Of a DNA stretch of 6,546 nucleotides, positions 1 through 6,546 are shown in pieces. The first letter of the stretch is position 1. Each line of letters begins with the position of its first letter. Source of the DNA: Phycisphaerales bacterium (GTDB taxonomy: Bacteria; Planctomycetota; Phycisphaerae; Phycisphaerales; SM1A02). The position numbers were made by a program, and so were the translations under genes. Below the pieces are notes generated by a model. That model had not been told where the DNA came from. It ran no database searches and saw only the letters and a list, made by a program, of their open reading frames with translations. Location: assembly GCA_029243925.1 (NCBI GenBank), contig JAQWRC010000097.1:1-6546 (forward strand), given 5' to 3'.

Positions 1-200
1 GCCCCAATACGTACGGTCTGTAGGGACTGGTGGTTCTGCCTGATGTCTTCAAAACCGCCAAATGCTCGAAACAAGCCCCCAAGAAACCCATCTCAAGCTC
101 CACAGGGTCCATTTTCAGACGTATCTCGCCTACCCTGTTCGATCTGTCACGGCGTCAAGCCTTGCCCTCTACCCCTTGTTGAAGCGAAGGAATACATGAG
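1..200. other. Upstream region without a convincing gene
   Basis: This stretch precedes the protease gene. One forward frame stays open from base 1 to a stop at 223-225, but its product is rich in Pro, Lys, Arg and Ser, resembles no family I know, and would overlap the start of the protease gene by 25 nt. I therefore do not call it a gene. I found no convincing -35/-10 pair, no strong hairpin with a T-run and no RNA gene. The only useful signal is a GAAGG purine run at 186-190, ten bases before the protease ATG, which probably serves as its ribosome binding site. The promoter of the downstream operon is either weak, of non-sigma70 type, or outside the window. Confidence 0.55.
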
Positions 201-3200
201 ATGCGACACCACACTTTTTGCCTGATCCTGCTGGCGAGTCTTCTGGGCCCATCAGCGGCATCGCTTGCTGCTGAGCCACATGCCGGAATGCTTCGCTCAC
301 CTGACATCTCACGTGACCACATCGTCTTCTCCTATGCCAATGATCTCTGGATCGTGCCACGCGAAGGTGGAGCAGCTCGCCCACTGGCCAGTCCCGCTGG
401 TCGCGAAGGCCGACCACGCTTCAATGAAGATGGAACCCAAATCGCATTCACCGGCAATTACGACGGTGGATTCGATATCTACGTCATTCCAGCCGAAGGC
501 GGTCAACCCCACCGCGTCACACACCATCCAGGCCGAGAGGACTTCTGCGACTGGACCGGAAACCAATTGTTGTTTGCAGCGCGAAACTATCAGGGACTTG
601 GCCAAGACCAGAAACTGTATGTCGTTGATGCCGATGGCGGACTGCCCGACGAACTGCCTGTCCCGTACGGCGCCGCGGCTGCGATCCACGGCAACGGATC
701 ACTTCTTGCCTACACACCCCATTCACGCGACAGTCGAACATGGAAACGATATCGCGGCGGCATGGCATCTGATCTGTGGATCATGGATCTCGATGGCCTC
801 GATGCAATGCGCATCACCGACTGGGAAGGTACCGACACGCAACCGATGTGGCATGGCGACCTCCTGTACTACTTGTCCGATGCAGGCTCGAATCATCGAT
901 TGAATCTGTGGAAGTTCGATATGGCCAGTGGGACCCGCACACAAGTCACGAACTACGATCAATACGACGTGCTCTGGCCATCCATCGGGCCTGGCCTCGA
1001 CGGCGGCGGTGAAATCATCTTTCAAAATGGTGCTGATCTGCATGTCCTCGACCTCGCCTCGGACACGACACGAACCGTCGACGTCACGATTCCCGGCGAC
1101 AAGCCATCCGTTCGAACTCGCCGCATCGACACAGGTGATTCGATCGAAAACTTCGCCGTCTCGCCCAAAGGCAAGCGTGTCGCAGTTGAAGCCCGCGGCG
1201 AAATCTGGTCGCTGCCAAGTGAACAAGGCATCGCGAGGAATCTCACCAATACTGCAGGCATGGCTGAGCGGGATCCAATGTGGAGTCCTGACGGCAAGTG
1301 GATCACCTACTTCAGCGATGAATCCGATGAGTATGAGCTGTACCTCATCCAGTCCGATGGGGTTGGCGATCGTCGGCAGCTGACAAGTGATGGAACACCG
1401 TTCAAGCACGCGACGTCCTGGAGTCCTGATTCTACGAAGCTGCTCTACACCGGCAAGGCTGGCGACGTTCACATGATCGATATCGCCTCAGGCGATCGCA
1501 GGCATATTGTCAGTGATACTTTTGCGCAGCGCCCAAGCACAAGCTGGTCGCATGATTCCAAATGGATTGCCTATGACCGCACGGACGACAACGGTATGTC
1601 CTCCATCTGGGTCTACGACACCGATGCCGATGAACACCACCGCGTCACCAGCGACATGTTCAATGATGCCTCACCGGCATTCGACCGCGAAGGCGACTAC
1701 CTCTACTTCACCAGCGGGCGGACCTTCAGGCCGGAGTATTCCCCGGTCGACGGCACCTTCATCTACACCGAGCCCGGCAATCTCTACGCCGTCGCCCTAC
1801 GAAACGACATGGATGCGCTCTGGACCGTCGAATTCGATGAGGTTGAATGGGAAGAAGAAGAAGAAGAAGAAGAAGAAACTGAGGGTGACGAAGATGCTGA
1901 AGGCGAGGAGGAATCCGAGAAGGACGCGGATGAAGACTCCAAGGATGAAGAGGACACCGATGGCGACGAAGAATCCACTCGCATCGGTCAGCAACTGAGC
2001 TCCACCTCGCTCAATCCGCTGTTCCTCTTCTTTGATGATCCCATCAGCGGCACCTGGAACGGCAGCGTTGAAATCATCGGCGCTCCAGCGGAAGTCCCCA
2101 CGATCAACTTCGTGATGATCCTCAAGATGTCCGAAGATCTTTCCGTCACCGGCACAGTTGAAATCGACATGATCGGCGAACAGGAACTGGAAGGGACGTG
2201 GAACCCGTCCGCAAATGAACTGTCCATGTCCAGTGATGACACGGAAGAGGCAACCATCTTCACAATCGACGGCAACTCGATGGTGGGCGAGCGGTCTGAA
2301 GAAGGCATGACCATGATCATGACTGCGACACGCGCCGGTGGCGGAGATGCTGATGGCGATGGAGGCGGCGAAGGCAGTGATGACGCCAAAGAGGATGACG
2401 ACGAAGACAAGCCGGTCGAAATCCATTTCGACAATATTGAATCGCGAGCCATCCTTCTGCCCACTGGAGTTGGCTCGTACGGCAACCTTGCCGTGAACCA
2501 CTCCAATGAACTGCTCTATCTCAAGGGCGGTGAACTCCACACGTACGACATCACCGACAGCGATGACAAAGGCTCATCAGCCAGCGCATCAATGGGCCGC
2601 TTCGAGATGTCCGCTGACGGGAAGAAGATCGCCCACCGACGCGGGGGCTCCGTGTCAATCCGAAACGCCGGATCCGGAGGCAGCGCCAAATCGGCCAAGT
2701 CACGCGGCATGATCGTGGTCATCGACCCTCGTGAAGAGTGGAACCAGATCTTCAATGATGTCTGGAGAACCTTCCGAGACTACTTCTACGTGGAGAACAT
2801 GCACGGCGTGGACTGGGATGCGATGCGAGTGCAATACGCAGCCATGCTGCCTGACGTCGTCAGTCGCGAAGATCTCAATCATGTGATCGGCGAAATGATC
2901 GCTGAGCTGAACGTCGGACACGCATACCGAGGCGGTGGCGACATGGACTCTGGAGGCGGCAATGTTCCAGTAGGCCTGCTCGCAGCGGATTTCGAACTGG
3001 CCGACGGTGCATATCGCATCAAATCCATTCACAGCGGCGGACCATGGGACGCGGATGCACGCGGGCCATTGAGCATGCCCGGCGTTGATATCCATGAGGG
3101 AGACTACCTGCTGGAAGTAAACGGCATTCCAATCGACACTGCCGTTGACCCACACCATGCGTTCATCGGTACCGCAGGGCAACATACCGAGCTCACGGTC

Positions 3201-3956
3201 AACGCCAATCCGGCGATTGACGATGAAGCGCGAAAGGTCATCATCAAACCGCTACGCAACGATGGCCGCATCCGCTATCGCGCCTGGATCGAACAGAATC
3301 GTGCATACGTCGATGAAGCGTCCGGCGGGCGAGTCGGCTACATCTACGTGCCTGATACCGGCGTCAACGGGCAGAACGATCTCTACCGTCAGTTCTATGG
3401 GCAATCCGGAAAGGACGCGCTCATCATCGACGAGCGTTGGAACGGTGGCGGCCAACTTCCCAACCGATTCATTGAACTGCTCAACCGACCCATCACCAAC
3501 TGGTTCGCACTCCGTGACGGGAAGGATTGGAAGGTGCCCCAGGCAAGTCACTCCGGGCCCAAATGCATGCTCATCAATGGGCGGGCTGGTTCTGGCGGCG
3601 ACATGTTCCCCTGGCTCTTCCGTCAAGCAGGCCTCGGGCCACTCATCGGTACACGTACCTGGGGCGGCCTCGTGGGCATCTCCGGAAACCCCGGCCCAAT
3701 TGACGGCGGCTATATTGCCGTCCCGCGATTTGGCTTCTATGAAAATGATGGCACATGGGGTGTCGAAGGCCACGGCGTCGATCCGGACATCGAAGTGATC
3801 GCCGATCCCTCGTTGATGGTCGATGGCGGTGATCCACAACTCGATGTCGCCATTGCCCAGATGCTCCAGGCCATCGAAGAGCAGCCATTCGTCCCCGCAG
3901 TACGCCCTGCAGATCCTGATCGAAGTGGAATGGGCCTCCCGGTCGAAGAATATTAA
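201..3956 (+). CDS. Exported tricorn-type S41 family peptidase with inserted domain
   Basis: This is a full-length homologue of tricorn protease, a large peptidase that trims oligopeptides released by upstream proteases. Residues 1-23 form a signal peptide (basic start, Leu-rich core, likely cut near ASLA/A), so it probably acts in the periplasm. Residues about 28-300 and 301-835 are two beta-propellers with TolB-like repeats such as SPDGKW. A helical domain (about 844-905), a PDZ domain (about 921-1013) and the S41 core (about 1044-1195) follow. By comparison with Thermoplasma tricorn (Ser745, His746, Ser965, Asp966, Glu1023), the catalytic His907, nucleophile Ser1131 in AGSGGD and Glu1189 in VEGHG are present. 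Ser745 is replaced by Gly906 and Asp966 by Gly1132. The protein is longer than typical bacterial members (roughly 1050-1100 residues from memory). The excess lies at residues 547-737: acidic linker, beta domain, acidic/Gly linker. The start at 201 is supported by GAAGG ten bases upstream and by the signal peptide. It is first in a likely three-gene operon. Confidence 0.95.
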   Translation: MRHHTFCLILLASLLGPSAASLAAEPHAGMLRSPDISRDHIVFSYANDLWIVPREGGAARPLASPAGREGRPRFNEDGTQIAFTGNYDGGFDIYVIPAEGGQPHRVTHHPGREDFCDWTGNQLLFAARNYQGLGQDQKLYVVDADGGLPDELPVPYGAAAAIHGNGSLLAYTPHSRDSRTWKRYRGGMASDLWIMDLDGLDAMRITDWEGTDTQPMWHGDLLYYLSDAGSNHRLNLWKFDMASGTRTQVTNYDQYDVLWPSIGPGLDGGGEIIFQNGADLHVLDLASDTTRTVDVTIPGDKPSVRTRRIDTGDSIENFAVSPKGKRVAVEARGEIWSLPSEQGIARNLTNTAGMAERDPMWSPDGKWITYFSDESDEYELYLIQSDGVGDRRQLTSDGTPFKHATSWSPDSTKLLYTGKAGDVHMIDIASGDRRHIVSDTFAQRPSTSWSHDSKWIAYDRTDDNGMSSIWVYDTDADEHHRVTSDMFNDASPAFDREGDYLYFTSGRTFRPEYSPVDGTFIYTEPGNLYAVALRNDMDALWTVEFDEVEWEEEEEEEEETEGDEDAEGEEESEKDADEDSKDEEDTDGDEESTRIGQQLSSTSLNPLFLFFDDPISGTWNGSVEIIGAPAEVPTINFVMILKMSEDLSVTGTVEIDMIGEQELEGTWNPSANELSMSSDDTEEATIFTIDGNSMVGERSEEGMTMIMTATRAGGGDADGDGGGEGSDDAKEDDDEDKPVEIHFDNIESRAILLPTGVGSYGNLAVNHSNELLYLKGGELHTYDITDSDDKGSSASASMGRFEMSADGKKIAHRRGGSVSIRNAGSGGSAKSAKSRGMIVVIDPREEWNQIFNDVWRTFRDYFYVENMHGVDWDAMRVQYAAMLPDVVSREDLNHVIGEMIAELNVGHAYRGGGDMDSGGGNVPVGLLAADFELADGAYRIKSIHSGGPWDADARGPLSMPGVDIHEGDYLLEVNGIPIDTAVDPHHAFIGTAGQHTELTVNANPAIDDEARKVIIKPLRNDGRIRYRAWIEQNRAYVDEASGGRVGYIYVPDTGVNGQNDLYRQFYGQSGKDALIIDERWNGGGQLPNRFIELLNRPITNWFALRDGKDWKVPQASHSGPKCMLINGRAGSGGDMFPWLFRQAGLGPLIGTRTWGGLVGISGNPGPIDGGYIAVPRFGFYENDGTWGVEGHGVDPDIEVIADPSLMVDGGDPQLDVAIAQMLQAIEEQPFVPAVRPADPDRSGMGLPVEEY
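1851..1877 (+). repeat. In-frame (GAA)9 trinucleotide repeat encoding a Glu run
   Basis: Nine uninterrupted GAA codons encode Glu551-559 inside the protease gene, directly after Trp550. They open an acidic, low-complexity stretch (about residues 547-591) made mostly of Glu and Asp with some Gly, Ser, Thr and Lys. Beyond this run the acidic codons are mixed (GAG, GAC, GAT, GAA), so only this block is a pure repeat. Changes of whole units would keep the frame and only alter linker length. Confidence 0.9.
1980..2336 (+). other. Beta-rich domain inserted in the tricorn second propeller
   Basis: Residues 594-712 of the protease sit between two acidic linkers (about 547-591 and 713-737), just before the propeller sequence resumes at PVEIHFDNIESR. 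The segment alternates hydrophobic and polar residues in short strands. It opens with GTWNG (617-621) and contains a second GTWNP motif, a pattern seen in small lipocalin-like or beta-sandwich domains with a G-x-W first strand. In the bacterial tricorn homologues I know, this point is bridged by one short charged linker, so the segment appears to be a domain insertion. Its fold and ligand are not identified. It may bind substrate, cell envelope or partner proteins, but this is inference. Confidence 0.65.
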
Positions 3957-3973
3957 ACAACAGGAACATACAC

Positions 3974-4597
3974 ATGAAATCAAACTCCCTTCTCATCATC
4001 CTTGCCCTTGGCCTTTCCGTACTCATGTTCGGCGCGTTGACAACGCAAGATACGCCAACGGACGAGGCGTCCAAAGCGCCAGCCGTCCAAGGTGACTTTG
4101 TGATCGACACGGTCCATTCAACCGCGATCTTTCGCGTGCTGCATCGTGGAGCAGGAAATTTCTACGGTCGATTCAATGATGTCTCCGGCACCATCACCTA
4201 CACCCCGGGAAGCAAGGATGGGCTCGCGCTTGATGTTTCCATCGCCATCGACAGCGTTGATACCGCCAATGAGCGACTTGACGGACACTTGAAAAGCCCG
4301 GACTTCTTCAACGCGCTAGAGTTCCCCGCCATGACGTTCAAGAGTTCAAAAGCCGAACTGATCAAGCCGGATGTGTACCGGGTCACCGGAGAGCTGGCCT
4401 TGCATGGAACCATGCACCCAATCACGGTCGACATGGTGCGAACAGGGATTTCTGAAGGACGCCGCGGCACCGTTGTCGGATTTGAGACCTCCTTCACCAT
4501 CAAGCGCAGCATGCATGAGATGAACTACGGCATTGAAAATGGCGCGCTTGGGGATGATGTAACCGTCATCGTGGCCATGGAGGCAATCGCCAAGTGA
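3974..4597 (+). CDS. YceI-family protein with N-terminal signal or anchor
   Basis: This 207-residue protein belongs to the YceI family, extended lipocalin-like beta-barrels that bind polyisoprenoid or related amphiphilic molecules in the periplasm. Residues 1-22 are a hydrophobic signal segment after MKSNS. The FGA/L site is a poor signal-peptidase match and there is no lipobox Cys, so it may remain as a membrane anchor. A polar linker (about 23-39) leads to the YceI domain (about 40-206). Family hallmarks are IDTVHSTAIFRVLH near the start, the NERLDGHLKSPDFF segment, FPAMTFKS, the GELALHGTMHPITV strand, and IKRSMHEMNYG near the C terminus. Length is normal for the family. The start has a good AGGAA site at 3962-3966, seven bases from the ATG. 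It lies 17 nt after the protease stop, so it is probably co-transcribed. The exact ligand cannot be told from sequence. Confidence 0.95.
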   Translation: MKSNSLLIILALGLSVLMFGALTTQDTPTDEASKAPAVQGDFVIDTVHSTAIFRVLHRGAGNFYGRFNDVSGTITYTPGSKDGLALDVSIAIDSVDTANERLDGHLKSPDFFNALEFPAMTFKSSKAELIKPDVYRVTGELALHGTMHPITVDMVRTGISEGRRGTVVGFETSFTIKRSMHEMNYGIENGALGDDVTVIVAMEAIAK

Positions 4598-4619
4598 ATC
4601 GAATCCGGGGTCAGGCAAC

Positions 4620-5480
4620 ATGAGTATTACCGATGCAATGGAGTTCATCGGACTTCCCGTGCTGCTTGCATGTGCCATCCTGATTCAGGGCTGGTGGTCC
4701 GGCCCTCGGCCATGGCATGCCAAGCCACCCGCTTGGCCATTCCCACTTGCCCTCGGTCTGGCATTCGTTCTTGCATTCGTCTTGCAGGAAGGCTGGCCTG
4801 CATGGCCTCCAGCCCAACGCTGGCACTGGCTGGTGCCCGGAGTTGCAGCCTGCACATTGCTGGGAGTTACGGCACGACTGTTTCCCCTGCAAGGCCGATT
4901 GCGATTCACCCCCGAACTCGTCATTGCCTTCATCACATTCTCACTGCGATTTCCTGAAGCCTCGGAGATCACACCGCTCGACCGCATGCTTCTGGGCATT
5001 GGAGTCCTGCTTGTCGCAGCTGCTGGACGCGCCTCAGTCCTTCGCCGACCCGCCCTCCAACTGCCACTGCTTGGCTGGCTGCTTCTGGCCACGCTGTCCA
5101 TCCTGATCCTGCAGGCCAACTTCGCGAAACTGGCCATCATTGCCGGCGCGATGTCCGCCGCATGTGCTGGTCTGGGGGTCCTGACACTGCTGCGTCGGCC
5201 TTCTTCACTCGGAATTGGTGGCCACCTGCTTCTTGGATTTCTGGTCCCCGTCATCGCGACATACGGCATGGCCTATGACGCCAGTGATCAGATTCCCATC
5301 GGTGCGTGGTTCCTTGTCGTTCTGGCGCTCCCCCTGACTGTCATAGCTCGAGCACTGGTCCCCACGAATCGGCCGCAAACCACCGTTCTGCTCTCCATGG
5401 CAGTCGTGGCCACCTGCTGTCTGGCCGCACTCATTTGGACATGGGCTGTGGCTCCTCCGCCGGCAGAAGCGTATCTCTGA
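4620..5480 (+). CDS. Unrecognised polytopic integral membrane protein
   Basis: I do not recognise a family for this 286-residue protein. It is very hydrophobic, with about nine or ten likely membrane helices, roughly at residues 8-24, 40-57, 68-87, 95-108, 122-138, 148-165, 168-190, 201-218, 228-247 and 258-277. Short basic loops (for example around VLRRPA and LLRRPS) mark probable cytoplasmic sides. The first loops are rich in Trp and Pro. No conserved catalytic motif, nucleotide-binding site or transporter signature is evident, and there is no large soluble domain. The start at 4620 is 22 nt after the YceI stop and is preceded by AGG (4613-4615) and GGGG (4607-4610). A second in-frame ATG at 4638 is possible and would remove six residues. 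Position suggests co-expression with the protease and YceI genes. YceI genes often neighbour cytochrome b561-type membrane proteins in other bacteria, but I see no comparable heme-ligand His pattern here. Confidence 0.85.
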   Translation: MSITDAMEFIGLPVLLACAILIQGWWSGPRPWHAKPPAWPFPLALGLAFVLAFVLQEGWPAWPPAQRWHWLVPGVAACTLLGVTARLFPLQGRLRFTPELVIAFITFSLRFPEASEITPLDRMLLGIGVLLVAAAGRASVLRRPALQLPLLGWLLLATLSILILQANFAKLAIIAGAMSAACAGLGVLTLLRRPSSLGIGGHLLLGFLVPVIATYGMAYDASDQIPIGAWFLVVLALPLTVIARALVPTNRPQTTVLLSMAVVATCCLAALIWTWAVAPPPAEAYL

Positions 5481-5485
5481 GCAGG

Positions 5486-5526
5486 AAACCCCTCAAAGAG
5501 CTTCTCTGCGATGATCCGAGGTGTTT
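5486..5526 (+). terminator. Imperfect hairpin after the membrane-protein gene, possible terminator
   Basis: Six bases after the stop at 5480, AAACCCCTC (5486-5494) can pair with GAGGTGTTT (5518-5526), giving eight of nine pairs with one C/T mismatch. The 23-nt loop contains a small AGAG/CTCT inner hairpin (5497-5507). There is no downstream T-run, so it is not a canonical intrinsic terminator. It could mark the 3' end of the three-gene unit, or be chance. Confidence 0.3.
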
Positions 5527-5530
5527 GCTG

Positions 5531-5559
5531 TTGACGCGCGTACCCTACCCGGAGAAAAT
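5531..5559 (+). promoter_or_regulatory. Candidate sigma70-type promoter of the kinase-like gene
   Basis: TTGACG (5531-5536) matches five of six bases of the -35 consensus. After a 17-base spacer comes GAAAAT (5554-5559), matching four of six bases of the -10 consensus. Transcription would start near 5566, leaving a leader of about 33 nt before the GTG at 5599. The element lies in the only sizeable intergenic gap of the window, consistent with the kinase-like gene being transcribed separately from the upstream operon. Planctomycete promoter rules are poorly known to me, so this is tentative. Confidence 0.4.
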
Positions 5560-5587
5560 CCTACAGTTCCATGCTGGGACAACGCGC

Positions 5588-5594
5588 AGGGGAG
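5588..5594 (+). promoter_or_regulatory. Ribosome binding site supporting the GTG start at 5599
   Basis: AGGGGAG ends four bases before the GTG at 5599 and is the strongest purine-rich site near the frame. It favours 5599 over the only other upstream in-frame start, GTG 5521, which lies seven bases after an in-frame TGA (5512-5514) and has no comparable site. Confidence 0.6.
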
Positions 5595-5598
5595 CATC

Positions 5599-6546
5599 GT
5601 GAGCCAGGACCTCCACCAACACGCCGAGCAGATCTTCAGCGAAGCGATCGATCGATCCGGCACCGCCCGATCAGACTACATCGCACGCACCTGCGGGAAT
5701 GATCCCGAGTTGCGTGACGAAGTCAATCTTCTGATCGATCATTATGAATCGGCCGAGAATGTGCTGACGACTCCGGCCGGCGCCTCACATGCCCTCACCA
5801 GCGGCCCCGATGATGAACTCAATCTGACCACGCGAACTGATGGCACAGACGCCATCATCGGAACCTATCGCATCCTTGAGGTCCTCTGCGAAAGCGAACT
5901 GGGCACGGCGTATCTTGTCCAGCAGGAACGTTCAGAAGCTCCATGCCGCCTCGACCTCTATTGCGCCGCCACCAATCATGGGGGTGTTATTCGTCGCTTC
6001 CAGGTACTGGGTGACCAACTGCTGCGCCTGGCATTGCCCGAGTGCGCAACCGTACTTGAATCAGGAACAGCCGAGACCGGTCGCGGCCGCCAGCCCTTTA
6101 CGGTCAGTGTGCATTGTGATTCGCCCGTATTGCTTCAGCATGCCAATGCAAGCGGGCTTTCGACCGATGCCCGAATCGATCTGTTCCACCGCATCTGCAC
6201 TGCCGTAGCACAACTGCATCGTGCTGGAATCATCCACGGCGATCTGCGGCCGGAAACAGTACTGGTTAAAGCAAATGGAATCCCACAGCTGCTTGACGTC
6301 GGTATCGCGCGGGCACTTGATCTTCCCCACAGCCTGACGCTGAAACCAGATGGAACGAGTTCAGCGGACTGCACGTCACCAGAAGCCCATGACGGCGCGT
6401 GTGACACCCTCGGAGATGTCCATGCGTTGGGTCGACTTGGAGCAGCGTTGTTCTGCGACGCCAACTCAGCGACGCTGAGCGCCATCTGCGACAAGGCAAG
6501 CGCCAATGAGCCGGAAGATCGATATGGATCCGCCGACGCGATGGCC
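5599..6546 (+). CDS. Predicted serine/threonine pseudokinase, 3' end outside window
   Basis: The frame is open for 316 codons from a GTG start to the window edge. Residues 6-58 match the short leader of planctomycete kinases (pattern IFSEAI...CGNDPELRDEVNLLIDHYE). A kinase-like domain begins near residue 88. Retained marks are the last Gly of the glycine loop (102), Asp215 in HGDLRPE, Asp233 in DVG, SPE (260-262), the helix F DVHALG (273-278) and Arg308 in EPEDRY. Lost marks are two loop glycines (Cys97, Ser99), the VAIK lysine (Asp119 in CRLDLY), the alphaC Glu (Leu137 by alignment with RFxxE), the catalytic-loop Lys (Arg217) and Asn (Thr220), and the DFG Phe (Val234). Only about seven residues separate helix F from the ATLSAICDKA helix, so the alphaG region seems absent. 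Catalysis is therefore unlikely, and a scaffold or allosteric role is an inference. Planctomycete kinases often carry a membrane helix and TPR or WD40 repeats after the domain; that part is not visible here. Confidence 0.85.
   Translation, partial: MSQDLHQHAEQIFSEAIDRSGTARSDYIARTCGNDPELRDEVNLLIDHYESAENVLTTPAGASHALTSGPDDELNLTTRTDGTDAIIGTYRILEVLCESELGTAYLVQQERSEAPCRLDLYCAATNHGGVIRRFQVLGDQLLRLALPECATVLESGTAETGRGRQPFTVSVHCDSPVLLQHANASGLSTDARIDLFHRICTAVAQLHRAGIIHGDLRPETVLVKANGIPQLLDVGIARALDLPHSLTLKPDGTSSADCTSPEAHDGACDTLGDVHALGRLGAALFCDANSATLSAICDKASANEPEDRYGSADAMA

Noticed and set aside
1..225. Forward frame open from the window start to 225, including a 60-residue ATG reading frame from 43
   Set aside because: The product is a Pro/Lys/Arg-rich sequence with no family resemblance, overlaps the well-supported signal peptide of the protease gene, and has no ribosome binding site at 43. 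It could be the tail of an upstream gene, but nothing supports that.
1507..1998. Plus-strand alternative frame rich in Thr, Ser, Pro and ending in a poly-Lys run
   Set aside because: It lies wholly inside the tricorn gene, and its Lys run is the +1 reading of the GAA repeat. No start signal or domain is visible.
1797..2540. Minus-strand reading frames opposite the acidic region, with poly-Phe or poly-Ser runs
   Set aside because: They are the antisense translation of the (GAA)n and mixed acidic codons of the protease gene. Such shadows are expected where stop-free codon repeats occur.
3957..3973. Possible terminator between the protease and YceI genes
   Set aside because: The 17-nt gap has no hairpin or T-run and contains the YceI ribosome binding site.
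5840..6330. Alternative frames on both strands over the kinase-like region
   Set aside because: The GTG-started frame gives a contiguous kinase-type alignment from leader to helix I, so the other frames are shadows.
5599..6546. Kinase-like gene as a decaying pseudogene
   Set aside because: The frame is intact for 316 codons, structural motifs remain in order, and it has a good ribosome binding site. The changes sit at catalytic positions rather than as frameshifts or stops.

Overview
The window looks like part of the chromosome of a Planctomycetota-like bacterium, possibly a Phycisphaerae relative. This is inferred from three things: a very long secreted tricorn-type protease, a serine/threonine-kinase-type protein with the N-terminal leader typical of planctomycete kinases, and moderately GC-rich codon use. 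No rRNA, tRNA, CRISPR array, insertion sequence or phage gene is visible. All convincing genes lie on the + strand.

Layout. Bases 1-200 hold no convincing gene. Bases 201-3956 encode a 1251-residue exported tricorn-type S41 peptidase with two beta-propellers, a helical domain, a PDZ domain and a peptidase core. Its second propeller is interrupted by two acidic linkers that flank a roughly 100-residue beta-rich domain. A YceI-family protein with an N-terminal signal or anchor (3974-4597) follows after 17 nt. An unrecognised integral membrane protein with about 9-10 helices (4620-5480) follows after another 22 nt. The tight spacing and shared strand suggest one transcription unit, giving an envelope-directed set: a peptide-degrading enzyme, a lipid-binding-type beta-barrel protein and a membrane protein. 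No terminator is seen between them.

A 118-nt gap (5481-5598) contains an imperfect hairpin just after the membrane-protein stop and a sigma70-like promoter candidate. Next comes a GTG-started reading frame (5599 to the window edge, incomplete) with protein-kinase architecture. It has lost the ATP-binding lysine, the alphaC glutamate, two glycine-loop glycines, the catalytic-loop asparagine and the DFG phenylalanine, and it seems to lack the alphaG region. It is best read as a pseudokinase.

The two strongest leads are this predicted pseudokinase and the inserted domain in the tricorn protease. I do not see evidence for a complete new multi-gene system. A functional link between the pseudokinase and the upstream genes would rest on proximity alone.
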